NCBI GenBank assembly: GCA_947165725.1
Contig: CAMVBL010000083.1
Coordinates: 1 to 5,075 of the forward strand
Direction: 5' to 3'
Source of the DNA: an uncultured Caryophanales bacterium
GTDB taxonomy: Bacteria > Bacillota_I > Bacilli_A > RFN20 > CAG-826
DNA: 5,075 bases
The notes below the pieces were generated by a model, which worked only from the letters and a program-made list of their open reading frames with translations, was not told where the DNA came from and did no database searches. The position numbers were made by a program, and so were the translations under genes. Shown one piece after another: positions 1 to 5,075 of the stretch; the stretch's first letter is position 1; each line of letters starts with the position of its first letter.

Positions 1-35
1 GAGAATAGATGTTTAACAAGTTCTTGGTAGGTCAT
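1..35 (-). CDS. Possible N-terminus of an unidentified gene, cut by the window edge
   Basis: An ATG at 35-33 opens a frame reading MTYQELVKHLF before the window ends. The product cannot be identified from 11 residues. The composition (polar, helix-forming) looks like an ordinary cytoplasmic protein start. Support for a real start is contextual: the ATG lies just past the terminator of the tRNA genes, and an exact TATAAT (47-42) preceded by TGC, an extended -10, ends 6 nt before it. That spacing would put the transcript start on the A of the ATG, giving a leaderless mRNA. No Shine-Dalgarno sequence is present. The alternative is a chance ATG in an AT-rich spacer. Only the sequence to the left can settle this. 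Confidence 0.4.
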   Translation of the reverse strand, partial: MTYQELVKHLF

Positions 36-41
36 ATGAAT

Positions 42-50
42 ATTATAGCA
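42..50 (-). promoter_or_regulatory. Candidate extended -10 promoter for the left-edge gene
   Basis: On the minus strand an exact TATAAT sits at 47-42, preceded by TGC (50-48), which fits an extended -10 (TGn-TATAAT). The position 17 nt upstream (70-65) reads CCCGAA, which is not a -35 match and lies inside the tRNA terminator stem, so the extended -10 would have to carry recognition. Counting -12 to -7 across the hexamer puts +1 at position 35, the A of the ATG. AT-rich DNA yields chance TATAAT matches, so the call is tentative. Confidence 0.45.
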
Positions 51-73
51 AATAAAAATCCCCATTCGGGGAT
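51..73 (-). terminator. Rho-independent terminator after the tRNA genes
   Basis: On the minus strand a perfect 6-bp stem, ATCCCC (73-68) with GGGGAT (63-58), closes a 4-nt GAAT loop and is followed at once by TTTTTATT (58-51; the stem's last T overlaps the tract). Four G-C pairs followed by a U-rich tract form a standard intrinsic terminator. It lies 13 nt past the CCA end of tRNA-Val, so it most likely ends the tRNA-Thr/tRNA-Val transcript. Confidence 0.85.
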
Positions 74-86
74 AATTATTAACTAC

Positions 87-162
87 TGGTGGGTACTGAC
101 GGGATCGAACCGCCGACCTTCTGTACGTCAAACAGATGCTCTCCCAGCTGAGCTAAATACCC
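87..162 (-). tRNA. tRNA-Val (anticodon GAC)
   Basis: The 76-nt cloverleaf is complete. The acceptor GGGTATT pairs with AGTACCC, followed by discriminator A and an encoded CCA (89-87). The D-stem is GCTC/GAGC with the AGCTGGGA loop. The anticodon stem TCTGT/ACAGA carries loop TTGACGT, giving anticodon GAC (plus-strand bases 127-129) for codons GUC and GUU. The T-arm is GGCGG/CCGTC with loop TTCGATC. It lies 8 nt downstream of tRNA-Thr and shares its promoter and terminator. One oddity is G at position 37, where valine tRNAs usually carry A. The GAC isoacceptor is an addition to the TAC one that the most reduced Mollicutes rely on. Confidence 0.95.
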
Positions 163-170
163 AATTTTGC

Positions 171-247
171 TGGTGCCGACTACAGGAATTGAACCTGCAA
201 CCCACTGATTACGATTCAGTTGCGCTACCAGATTGCGCCAAGTCGGC
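171..247 (-). tRNA. tRNA-Thr (anticodon CGT)
   Basis: The 77-nt cloverleaf is complete. The acceptor GCCGACT pairs with AGTCGGC, followed by discriminator A and an encoded CCA (173-171). The D-stem is GCGC/GCGC with loop AATCTGGTA. The anticodon stem ACTGA/TCAGT carries loop ATCGTAA, giving anticodon CGT (plus-strand bases 211-213) for codon ACG. The T-arm is GCAGG/CCTGT with loop TTCAATT. G35-U36 of the anticodon and the second acceptor pair C2-G71 are known threonine identity elements. It is the first gene of the two-tRNA unit, with a good promoter about 30 nt upstream. An initial guess of proline from the GCGC D-arm fails on the anticodon. Confidence 0.93.
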
Positions 248-276
248 AGGTCTGATTCTCTTTAAGTCGCTTAAAT

Positions 277-305
277 ATAATAGTAAAAATTAAAATAAGT
301 TGCAA
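277..305 (-). promoter_or_regulatory. Sigma-70/SigA-type promoter for tRNA-Thr/tRNA-Val
   Basis: On the minus strand the -35 is TTGCAA (305-300; 4 of 6 matches to TTGACA), followed by a spacer of exactly 17 nt and the -10 TATTAT (282-277; 5 of 6 matches to TATAAT). The predicted start is near position 270, giving a leader of about 23 nt before the tRNA-Thr 5' end at 247, as expected for a processed tRNA precursor. The -35 is embedded in the 8-nt palindrome GTTGCAAC (299-306). Confidence 0.7.
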
Positions 306-307
306 CA

Positions 308-329
308 ATAAATTATCTTTTTAATTTAT
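308..329 (-). terminator. Weak AT-only hairpin after the oxidoreductase gene (possible terminator)
   Basis: A perfect 8-bp inverted repeat, ATAAATTA (minus strand 329-322) and TAATTTAT (315-308), closes a 6-nt loop 10 nt past the oxidoreductase stop codon. It contains no G-C pair, and the bases after it (TGTTGCAACTT) are not a U tract, so it is a poor intrinsic terminator. It may only stabilise the 3' end, and some transcription may run on into the tRNA genes. No better terminator is visible between 340 and 247. Confidence 0.3.
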
Positions 330-339
330 GTGAGATTGA

Positions 340-1860
340 TTAAGCCTTTTTCTTTTGTGGTACTGGAGAGAAAACAAAGGATAATTTTTCTTTTTTGCAT
401 ATTCTTTGAATAGCAAATTTACCTTGTGTCATCGCAATTGGTAGACCACCAGGACCTTGTAACCATTGTCCAGATAAGTAGAAGTTTTTTAAGCCTCTAA
501 GAAGACCACTATGGGCAAACATCGCATCTCTTTTGGAGAATAAGAAGCTCATATAAACACCATTAGAGGTATTCACATAATGGTTAAATGTGTATGGAGT
601 GGAAACATCTAGTGTTTCTAATTCACCGATATCTGGAAGTTTCTTAAGAATTCTAGATTTCACTTCTTCAGCGATTTCTTGTTTAATCTTTAGATACATC
701 GCTCTATTCTTAGATAACTTTCTCCAATATGGATAATCAACGTTACTTTGGTCAACCATCACAGAAAGAACGGTTTTATCGCCTCTAGTGAATGTTTCAT
801 CATAAGCATAACTACGAATAGTTAAATGATTAATATCATTACCAGCGACGTTAAATGGTTCGCATTCAAAAGTATATGGAATTGGTAAGTTATTGTTCTT
901 TTTAACAGAGAAGTGCATTAACATGCAGCTTGGAGCTTGATGTCTGACTGGATCATCAAAGCGTTTTTGGAAAGCTGGGAACTTATATTGGTCTCTCAAT
1001 AATCTCTTTAAGGTGTAGTTTGTATCTAAGCAAGAAACAACATAGTCCGCTTGATATTCTTCACCGTTGATAAGTTTAACACCCTTAGCCACACCATTAT
1101 CGATAATGACGCTATCGACATTAGCGTTCAATTTTAAAGTACCACCTAAAGCGATGAACTTTTCTTTCATACGTTCCACCATTGGTTTAGATGCACCAAC
1201 TGGGATGCCACCATCACCCATAACCACAGTGGCGTAGCTATAAATCATGGAGAATAAATTACCTTCACCGATTTGAGCTTTGGTTAAGGCAAATCTAATA
1301 GCAGGTGATTTAAATTTCGCAGCGAATTCTTCGCATGAAATAAACATGGTCTTTAAATAGGATGGCCAGACTGATAAGACTTTCATGCCTAAGCCAATCT
1401 TACGATTTAATGGAATCATGCTTAAAGGCAAGTCTAAAGGTAGTTCCACTTTAGTGAAGTCTCTGACCATCTTAAAGAATTTATGAATCATCTTGGAGTC
1501 AACTGGTGAAATCTCTTTCCACTCTTTTTCAGCGCGATCTAAATCTCTCCATAAGGTAACCTTTTGGCCTTCATATTCAAAAGTACCCCAAGATGGAAGA
1601 TATAAAATATCATCTTGGCTTCTAAAGGCATTAACATTCTTCCACATCTCGTTTAAAAATGTGCCTTCTTTAGTGCCTGTTAACCAGTGAACACAGCCAT
1701 CAAGATAGAAACCTTTTCTATACCAGCCTGTGCACATACCACCGACTGACGGGTTCTTTTCTAATAAGATAGCGTGAAAACCATGCTGTTCTGCATAAAT
1801 GCCTGCAGATAAACCAGCCACACCGGCACCGATAATAACAATACGTTTTTCGTTTTGCAT
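340..1860 (-). CDS. FAD-dependent oxidoreductase, phytoene desaturase/retinol saturase-like
   Basis: The 506-aa product is a soluble flavoprotein of the carotenoid desaturase/retinol saturase superfamily (COG1233 type). The N-terminal Rossmann dinucleotide-binding motif is GAGVAG (residues 11-16), with the ribose-binding Glu at 34 in LLEKN. A GGMC turn and the family's DGCVHWLTG segment (54-62) follow. The C-terminal FAD-contacting signature is SGQW (463-466) plus GPGGLP (469-474). The length fits the family's usual 480-520 aa. Members oxidise or saturate C=C bonds of polyprenoids or retinoid-like lipids, but the substrate cannot be read here, so no crt name is given. I chose ATG 1860 because it puts the Rossmann motif at the usual distance. 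The longer frame starts at TTG 1884. Neither start has an SD site. The gene follows the ATPase by 76 nt on the same strand, with no convincing terminator between, so co-transcription is possible. Confidence 0.88.
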   Translation of the reverse strand: MQNEKRIVIIGAGVAGLSAGIYAEQHGFHAILLEKNPSVGGMCTGWYRKGFYLDGCVHWLTGTKEGTFLNEMWKNVNAFRSQDDILYLPSWGTFEYEGQKVTLWRDLDRAEKEWKEISPVDSKMIHKFFKMVRDFTKVELPLDLPLSMIPLNRKIGLGMKVLSVWPSYLKTMFISCEEFAAKFKSPAIRFALTKAQIGEGNLFSMIYSYATVVMGDGGIPVGASKPMVERMKEKFIALGGTLKLNANVDSVIIDNGVAKGVKLINGEEYQADYVVSCLDTNYTLKRLLRDQYKFPAFQKRFDDPVRHQAPSCMLMHFSVKKNNNLPIPYTFECEPFNVAGNDINHLTIRSYAYDETFTRGDKTVLSVMVDQSNVDYPYWRKLSKNRAMYLKIKQEIAEEVKSRILKKLPDIGELETLDVSTPYTFNHYVNTSNGVYMSFLFSKRDAMFAHSGLLRGLKNFYLSGQWLQGPGGLPIAMTQGKFAIQRICKKEKLSFVFSPVPQKKKA

Positions 1861-1866
1861 GCTTAA

Positions 1867-1927
1867 ATGATAATAGTTAATCAAAATTTAAGCACACTAC
1901 TATAAAAATATCTAACTCTACTGAGAG
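1867..1927 (-). promoter_or_regulatory. Candidate promoter region of the oxidoreductase gene (two alternatives)
   Basis: Two -10-like elements are visible on the minus strand. TATAGT (1904-1899; 5 of 6 matches) has a weak -35, CTCTCA (1927-1922; 3 of 6), at exactly 17 nt; it would start transcription near 1892 and give a leader of about 30 nt. TATCAT (1872-1867; 5 of 6) has no recognisable -35 but would start transcription on the A of ATG 1860, giving a leaderless mRNA. Either makes the TTG at 1884 an unlikely start. Transcription from the ATPase promoter may also run through. Confidence 0.3.
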
Positions 1928-1936
1928 GAGAGAATA

Positions 1937-4687
1937 TTATCTACTAACTTTTCTCTTTATAAAGAGAACTAAGGCCACTATTTCGTGTACAACGAGTGGG
2001 GCTACGCTTAATGCGAGCACGATACCCCAGTGCGCAAGGTCTAATGGCTCGCATTTAAAGAATGCGCTTAAGCCCGGAATATTAACAACTGCTACTTGTA
2101 ATAAGATGCCTAAAGCAAAGGACAACCATAACAACCAGTTCTTGCTGAAGAAGTTATGAATAAAGGACTTCTTAACGGAAGTCATACCTAACATATGGAA
2201 GAGTTCTGATAAGGATAAAACACAGAACGCAGCGGTTTGAGCTTGCATACGAATTTTTGCATCATTAGTTAATACTTCAGCGATTTGTTCTAGTGATTGA
2301 GCATGGCCTTCAAAGATTGGGATCATTAAGAAGGCAAAGACTGTGGTAATGGTAATTAATAAACCATAACCAAATGTCACCCAATAACCACCTCTAGAGA
2401 ATAATGATTCTTTAGGATTACGTGGCTTATCATCCATGATGCCACTTTCTTTTTCGTCAGCGCCTAGAGCAACGGCAGGTAAGGAGTCGGTAATTAAGTT
2501 CACCCATAAGATATGGATAGCCAGTAATGGCGTTGGCAAATTATGATCCACTAGGAAGAGAGACATTATAACAACAGCGAACATCGCTAAGACTTCGGCA
2601 ATATTTGTGGATAATAAGAATAAGACTGTTTTCTTGATGTTGGTATAAATACCACGACCTTCTTCCACCGCTTTTTCAATGGAAGCAAAGTTATCATCAG
2701 TTAAGACCATATCAGCAGCGCCTTTAGCAACGTCAGTACCGGTGATACCCATCGCGATACCAATATCAGCGGCTTTTAAGCTTGGTGCATCGTTAACGCC
2801 ATCACCAGTCATCGCAGCGATATTGCCATTCGCTTTAATCGCGGTCACGATTTGGACTTTATTTTCAGGAGAAACACGAGCAAAGACATGCACGGTCTTG
2901 ACCTTTTCTTGTAATTCTTCTGGTGTTAAAGCATCAATTTCATCACCACTTAAGGCTTCACCATTTTCATCAGCGATACCTAATTCTTTAGCAATTGCTA
3001 AAGCGGTTGTCTTATGGTCACCAGTAATCATGATGGTTGTAATACCCGCTCTTTTGAAGATAGAAACAGCGTTCTTACATTCTGGTCTTGGTGGGTCAAT
3101 CATACCCACTAAACCAACGAAGACTAGGTTTTCTTCTTTTAATTCATCAGCGTATGTATAAGCAAGACCTAAAACACGAAGGGCATCCACTGCCATTGTG
3201 TCAGAGGCTTTCATAATGTTTTCTTTATCTTCTTTGGTAATCTTTCTTTCTTTACCATTGATTAAGATTCGATCAGCGACTTTTAAGATTGAGTCAATCG
3301 CACCTTTGGTGAAGATAATCTTTTTACCTTCATAAGCGTGTTGAGTGGACATCATCTTACGAACAGAATCGAATGGATATTCATTAATACGTGGAGCGAT
3401 CTTTTCTAAATCACCTTTATGTTGATTCATCTTATTAGCGTATTCCACTAAAGCGATTTCAGTTGGATCACCATAAACGCCATCATCAACAGAGGCATTA
3501 GAACAAAGGGATAAACCCATTGATAAGAATTTATAATCATCAGTGAAGATTTCTTCTCCGCCCACTAACTTCTCATTTAAGTAAGCACGCACCACTGTCA
3601 TCTTGTTTTGTGTTAATGTACCAGTCTTATCGCTACAGACCACACTAACAGCACCTAATGTTTCAACAGATGGCAATTTACGCACAATGGTATTGGCTTT
3701 GACCATCTTTTGAACACCTAAAGCCAAGACAATTGTGACAACAGCAGGTAAACCTTCAGGAACAGCAGCGACCGCTAAGGAGATAGCAAACATGAAGTTG
3801 TCAATAATGCCACTAAGCCAACCTTTGCTACCACCATTGCTCTTAGCTAAATCAATGATTTGTACACCAAAGATAATTAGAACAATAATGATTGTTAAAA
3901 TACCAAGGAACTTAGATAACTTAGCAAGTTGTTTTTGAAGTGGAGTTGTATCATCGTCGCCTTCGGAAAGCAATTTAGCAATCTTACCTGTTTCAGTATC
4001 GATACCAGTTCTAACAACAATACCTTCACCGCGGCCGTACACTACTGGGGTGGACATATAGACCATATTGACTCTATCGCCAACACCAACTTCATCGCTA
4101 AAAACAATATTAGCGTCTTTTTCCACTGGTAATGATTCACCAGTTAATGATGATTCATCAGTTTTTAAGTTAATAGCCTCAATTAAGTGAAGATCTGCTG
4201 GAACGGTTCTACCTTCTTCTAAGATGACAATATCACCGACCACTAGTTCTTCCGCTTTTAATTCAACGAGTTTACCATCACGTCTCACGACACATGTTGG
4301 CGAAGACATCTTTTTAAGAGCTTCTAATGATTTTTCCGCTTTGTTTTCTTGAACAGTACCAATAATTGCATTGAGTACACAGACCGCTAGAATAATTGCA
4401 GGGTCACTGACGATTTCCATCGTTGTAGGTTTCTCGGTTATAGATGGTGAGAAAAGCTGATACAAGGAAATCGCTACGCTTAATAAAGCGGCCGCTAAAA
4501 GGATGAAGATCATTGGGTCATTGAACTGACCTAAGAACACTAAAAAAAGCGGGGTTTTCTTTTTCTCTGGTAATTTGTTAGGCCCATATTTAATGAGTCT
4601 TTCACCAGCTTCTTGGCTAGTTAAACCTTGCTCAACATTACTATCAAGTTCTTGCAAGACTTCCTTAGCGCTTTTTGTTTCAAACAT
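1937..4687 (-). CDS. P-type cation-transporting ATPase, Ca2+/Mn2+ (P2A) type; probable Mn2+ exporter
   Basis: The 916-aa integral membrane pump moves cations out of the cytoplasm at the cost of ATP. Segments in order: cation-ATPase N-terminal domain (about 1-60); M1-M2; actuator domain with TGES (182-185); M3-M4 with PEGLP (310-314); the phosphorylated aspartate D353 in CSDKTGTLT; nucleotide-binding domain with KGA (461-463); DPPRPE (531-536); TGD (555-557); GDGVND (628-633); then M5-M10. The cation ligands of SERCA all appear conserved: E311 in M4, N695 and E698 in M5, N730, T733 and D734 in M6, and E828 in M8. SERCA/PMR1-like pumps carry Ca2+ and/or Mn2+. The manganese riboswitch upstream favours Mn2+ efflux. 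The start is ATG 4687, set by GGAGG 8 nt upstream; a longer frame from ATG 4726 begins inside the riboswitch and is rejected. The length is typical of the family, with no frameshift or missing catalytic residue. Confidence 0.95.
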   Translation of the reverse strand: MFETKSAKEVLQELDSNVEQGLTSQEAGERLIKYGPNKLPEKKKTPLFLVFLGQFNDPMIFILLAAALLSVAISLYQLFSPSITEKPTTMEIVSDPAIILAVCVLNAIIGTVQENKAEKSLEALKKMSSPTCVVRRDGKLVELKAEELVVGDIVILEEGRTVPADLHLIEAINLKTDESSLTGESLPVEKDANIVFSDEVGVGDRVNMVYMSTPVVYGRGEGIVVRTGIDTETGKIAKLLSEGDDDTTPLQKQLAKLSKFLGILTIIIVLIIFGVQIIDLAKSNGGSKGWLSGIIDNFMFAISLAVAAVPEGLPAVVTIVLALGVQKMVKANTIVRKLPSVETLGAVSVVCSDKTGTLTQNKMTVVRAYLNEKLVGGEEIFTDDYKFLSMGLSLCSNASVDDGVYGDPTEIALVEYANKMNQHKGDLEKIAPRINEYPFDSVRKMMSTQHAYEGKKIIFTKGAIDSILKVADRILINGKERKITKEDKENIMKASDTMAVDALRVLGLAYTYADELKEENLVFVGLVGMIDPPRPECKNAVSIFKRAGITTIMITGDHKTTALAIAKELGIADENGEALSGDEIDALTPEELQEKVKTVHVFARVSPENKVQIVTAIKANGNIAAMTGDGVNDAPSLKAADIGIAMGITGTDVAKGAADMVLTDDNFASIEKAVEEGRGIYTNIKKTVLFLLSTNIAEVLAMFAVVIMSLFLVDHNLPTPLLAIHILWVNLITDSLPAVALGADEKESGIMDDKPRNPKESLFSRGGYWVTFGYGLLITITTVFAFLMIPIFEGHAQSLEQIAEVLTNDAKIRMQAQTAAFCVLSLSELFHMLGMTSVKKSFIHNFFSKNWLLWLSFALGILLQVAVVNIPGLSAFFKCEPLDLAHWGIVLALSVAPLVVHEIVALVLFIKRKVSR

Positions 4688-4695
4688 ATACTTGT

Positions 4696-4700
4696 CCTCC
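4696..4700 (-). promoter_or_regulatory. Shine-Dalgarno site fixing the ATPase start
   Basis: GGAGG (minus strand 4700-4696, continuing as GGAGGA) lies 8 nt before ATG 4687, an ideal SD match and spacing. No SD precedes the in-frame ATG at 4726. The site is 12 nt past the 3' strand of riboswitch helix P1 (4716-4713), close enough to be masked or freed by refolding. One weak option is pairing of CTAGAA (4714-4709) with TTTTGG (4704-4699), using two G-U pairs, which would cover the first two G's of the SD. Confidence 0.88.
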
Positions 4701-4712
4701 AAAAAGTTTTCT

Positions 4713-4787
4713 AGCGTCTTGCTCATACACTGGTTAGTCCCGGGTTATTCACCGTGTTGACGAGATTCTAACTTCGCTACTCCCGCT
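4713..4787 (-). ncRNA. yybP-ykoY manganese riboswitch aptamer
   Basis: The leader carries the conserved blocks of the yybP-ykoY family in order: GGGAGTAGC (4784-4776), CGTCAACAC (4762-4754) and GAGCAAGA (4724-4717). Helix P1 forms from AGCG (4787-4784) with CGCT (4716-4713), directly flanking the first and last blocks as in the family. A second helix pairs ACAC (4757-4754) with GTGT (4730-4727). Known members bind Mn2+ where the two conserved internal loops dock, and they turn on Mn2+ exporters and related membrane proteins. Here the gene downstream is a Ca2+/Mn2+-type P-type ATPase, a known partner of this class (such as L. lactis yoaB). No terminator hairpin with a U tract separates aptamer and SD, so translational control is inferred. 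The promoter is unclear: TATTAA (4800-4795) could be a -10, starting the RNA near 4788, but its -35 is poor. Confidence 0.87.
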
Positions 4788-4805
4788 TATATATTTAATA
4801 TGTTT

Positions 4806-4852
4806 TGTGCTAAGCACATTAATAATGTTATATGAGTATTACTTAAAAGTAA
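4806..4852. repeat. Three clustered short palindromes upstream of the riboswitch
   Basis: Three perfect inverted repeats are packed into 47 bases: TGTGC-TAA-GCACA (4806-4818), ACATTA-A-TAATGT (4816-4828) and TTACTT-AA-AAGTAA (4839-4852). The first two overlap by three bases. None is followed by a U tract on either strand, so they are not convincing terminators for the phosphatase gene. They sit where the promoter of the riboswitch-ATPase transcript should be, so an operator role is conceivable. None resembles an MntR box that I recognise. Chance palindromes are common in DNA this AT-rich; only the GC-containing first one stands out. Confidence 0.4.
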
Positions 4853-4856
4853 ATTA

Positions 4857-5075
4857 TTATTCCAAATATAAGGATTTGAGTTTATCAATATCAACACCTA
4901 GGGCTTCTTTGATGTAATTAAGTGTACCACCATAGTGCTCTTTCATAGCGTTAATTGCGGAGTTCATATATTCCACTCTCGTGGAGAAAACATCAATTAA
5001 ACTTTGTTTATATTCTTCATTATAGAAAGGAAGATATTCCACTTTTCTTAGCATCATCTCAGCGCGCTTTTCCAT
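4857..5075 (-). CDS. Probable protein-tyrosine phosphatase (Y_phosphatase3-like), C-terminal part
   Basis: The last 72 codons of a gene that enters from the right edge are present, with a TAA stop at 4859-4857. The ATG at the window's end is probably an internal Met, since this family usually runs to about 240-270 aa and the catalytic CxxGxDRTG loop would lie outside the window. The tail matches the characteristic end of PtpB/LipA-like tyrosine phosphatases: a helical stretch after the P-loop, then VEYMNSAINAMKEHYGG, then LNYIKEALGVD, then a KLKSLYLE ending, equivalent to the family's 'eYL-aal--i---yGs---Yl---lGv----L---lLe' pattern. Such enzymes remove phosphate from tyrosine (some also from serine/threonine or phosphoinositides). 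The assignment rests on this tail alone. There is no clear terminator after the stop, so transcription may run into the riboswitch leader. Confidence 0.68.
   Translation of the reverse strand: MEKRAEMMLRKVEYLPFYNEEYKQSLIDVFSTRVEYMNSAINAMKEHYGGTLNYIKEALGVDIDKLKSLYLE

Noticed and set aside
9..293. 94-codon plus-strand open frame over the tRNA genes
   Set aside because: It is the antisense of two complete tRNA genes and their promoter, with no SD and no recognisable protein features.
1861..1884. Start of the oxidoreductase at TTG 1884 (eight extra residues, MINYYHLS)
   Set aside because: There is no SD, TTG is a rare start, the added residues fall outside the family's usual N-terminus, and the better promoter candidates leave almost no room for it.
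1904..1927. Possible terminator after the ATPase: CTCT/AGAG hairpin (1927-1916) followed by a T-rich stretch
   Set aside because: The stem has only 4 bp and the T tract is broken and 7 nt away, too weak to call an intrinsic terminator.
2679..3161. 160-codon plus-strand open frame within the ATPase gene
   Set aside because: It lies antisense to the strongly conserved ATPase hinge and nucleotide-binding region; its composition is a by-product of the ATPase codons. The shorter plus-strand frames at 1493-1690, 3735-3938, 3929-4132 and 4575-4760 are shadows for the same reason.
4839..4852. TTACTT/AAGTAA palindrome as terminator of the phosphatase gene
   Set aside because: The loop is only 2 nt, the stem is nearly all A-T, and no U tract follows on the minus strand.
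1..5075. CRISPR array, insertion sequence, integrase or toxin-antitoxin signs
   Set aside because: I found no regularly spaced direct repeats, transposase-like frames or terminal inverted repeats, and all sizeable gene space is taken by ordinary housekeeping-type families.

Overview
This 5,075-base window comes from a low-GC bacterium, most likely a Bacillota or Mollicutes-like lineage. The evidence is an AT-rich sequence, TAA as the stop of all three readable genes, TGG used for tryptophan (so the standard code is sufficient), a Firmicutes-type Shine-Dalgarno (SD) site on one gene, and AT-rich intergenic DNA. No species can be named from the sequence. Every feature I can support lies on the minus strand, so the window reads from high to low coordinates.

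Layout in the direction of transcription: (1) 5075-4857, the C-terminal end of a probable protein-tyrosine phosphatase. (2) 4856-4688, an intergenic region with three close-packed small palindromes (4806-4852), a strong match to the yybP-ykoY manganese riboswitch aptamer (about 4787-4713) and a strong SD site. (3) 4687-1937, a P-type cation-transporting ATPase of the Ca2+/Mn2+ (P2A) type. (4) 1860-340, an FAD-dependent oxidoreductase of the phytoene desaturase/retinol saturase superfamily. (5) A short promoter region, then tRNA-Thr(CGT) and tRNA-Val(GAC) 8 bases apart, with a rho-independent terminator. (6) At the left edge, what looks like the first 11 codons of another gene, placed directly behind an exact TATAAT.

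The best-supported functional unit is the riboswitch plus the ATPase. In known cases this riboswitch senses Mn2+ and switches on Mn2+ export or detoxification genes, so the ATPase is best read as an Mn2+ (possibly Mn2+/Ca2+) efflux pump. No intrinsic terminator lies between aptamer and gene, so control is more likely translational. The longest possible reading frame of the ATPase starts inside the aptamer. The SD site shows that the real start is 13 codons further in.

A second theme is translation initiation. The ATPase has a textbook SD, but the oxidoreductase and the left-edge gene have none. Both have a -10-like hexamer ending exactly 6 nt before the ATG, which is the signature of leaderless mRNAs. 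I see no CRISPR, mobile element or clear novel multi-gene system. The most interesting material is regulatory.
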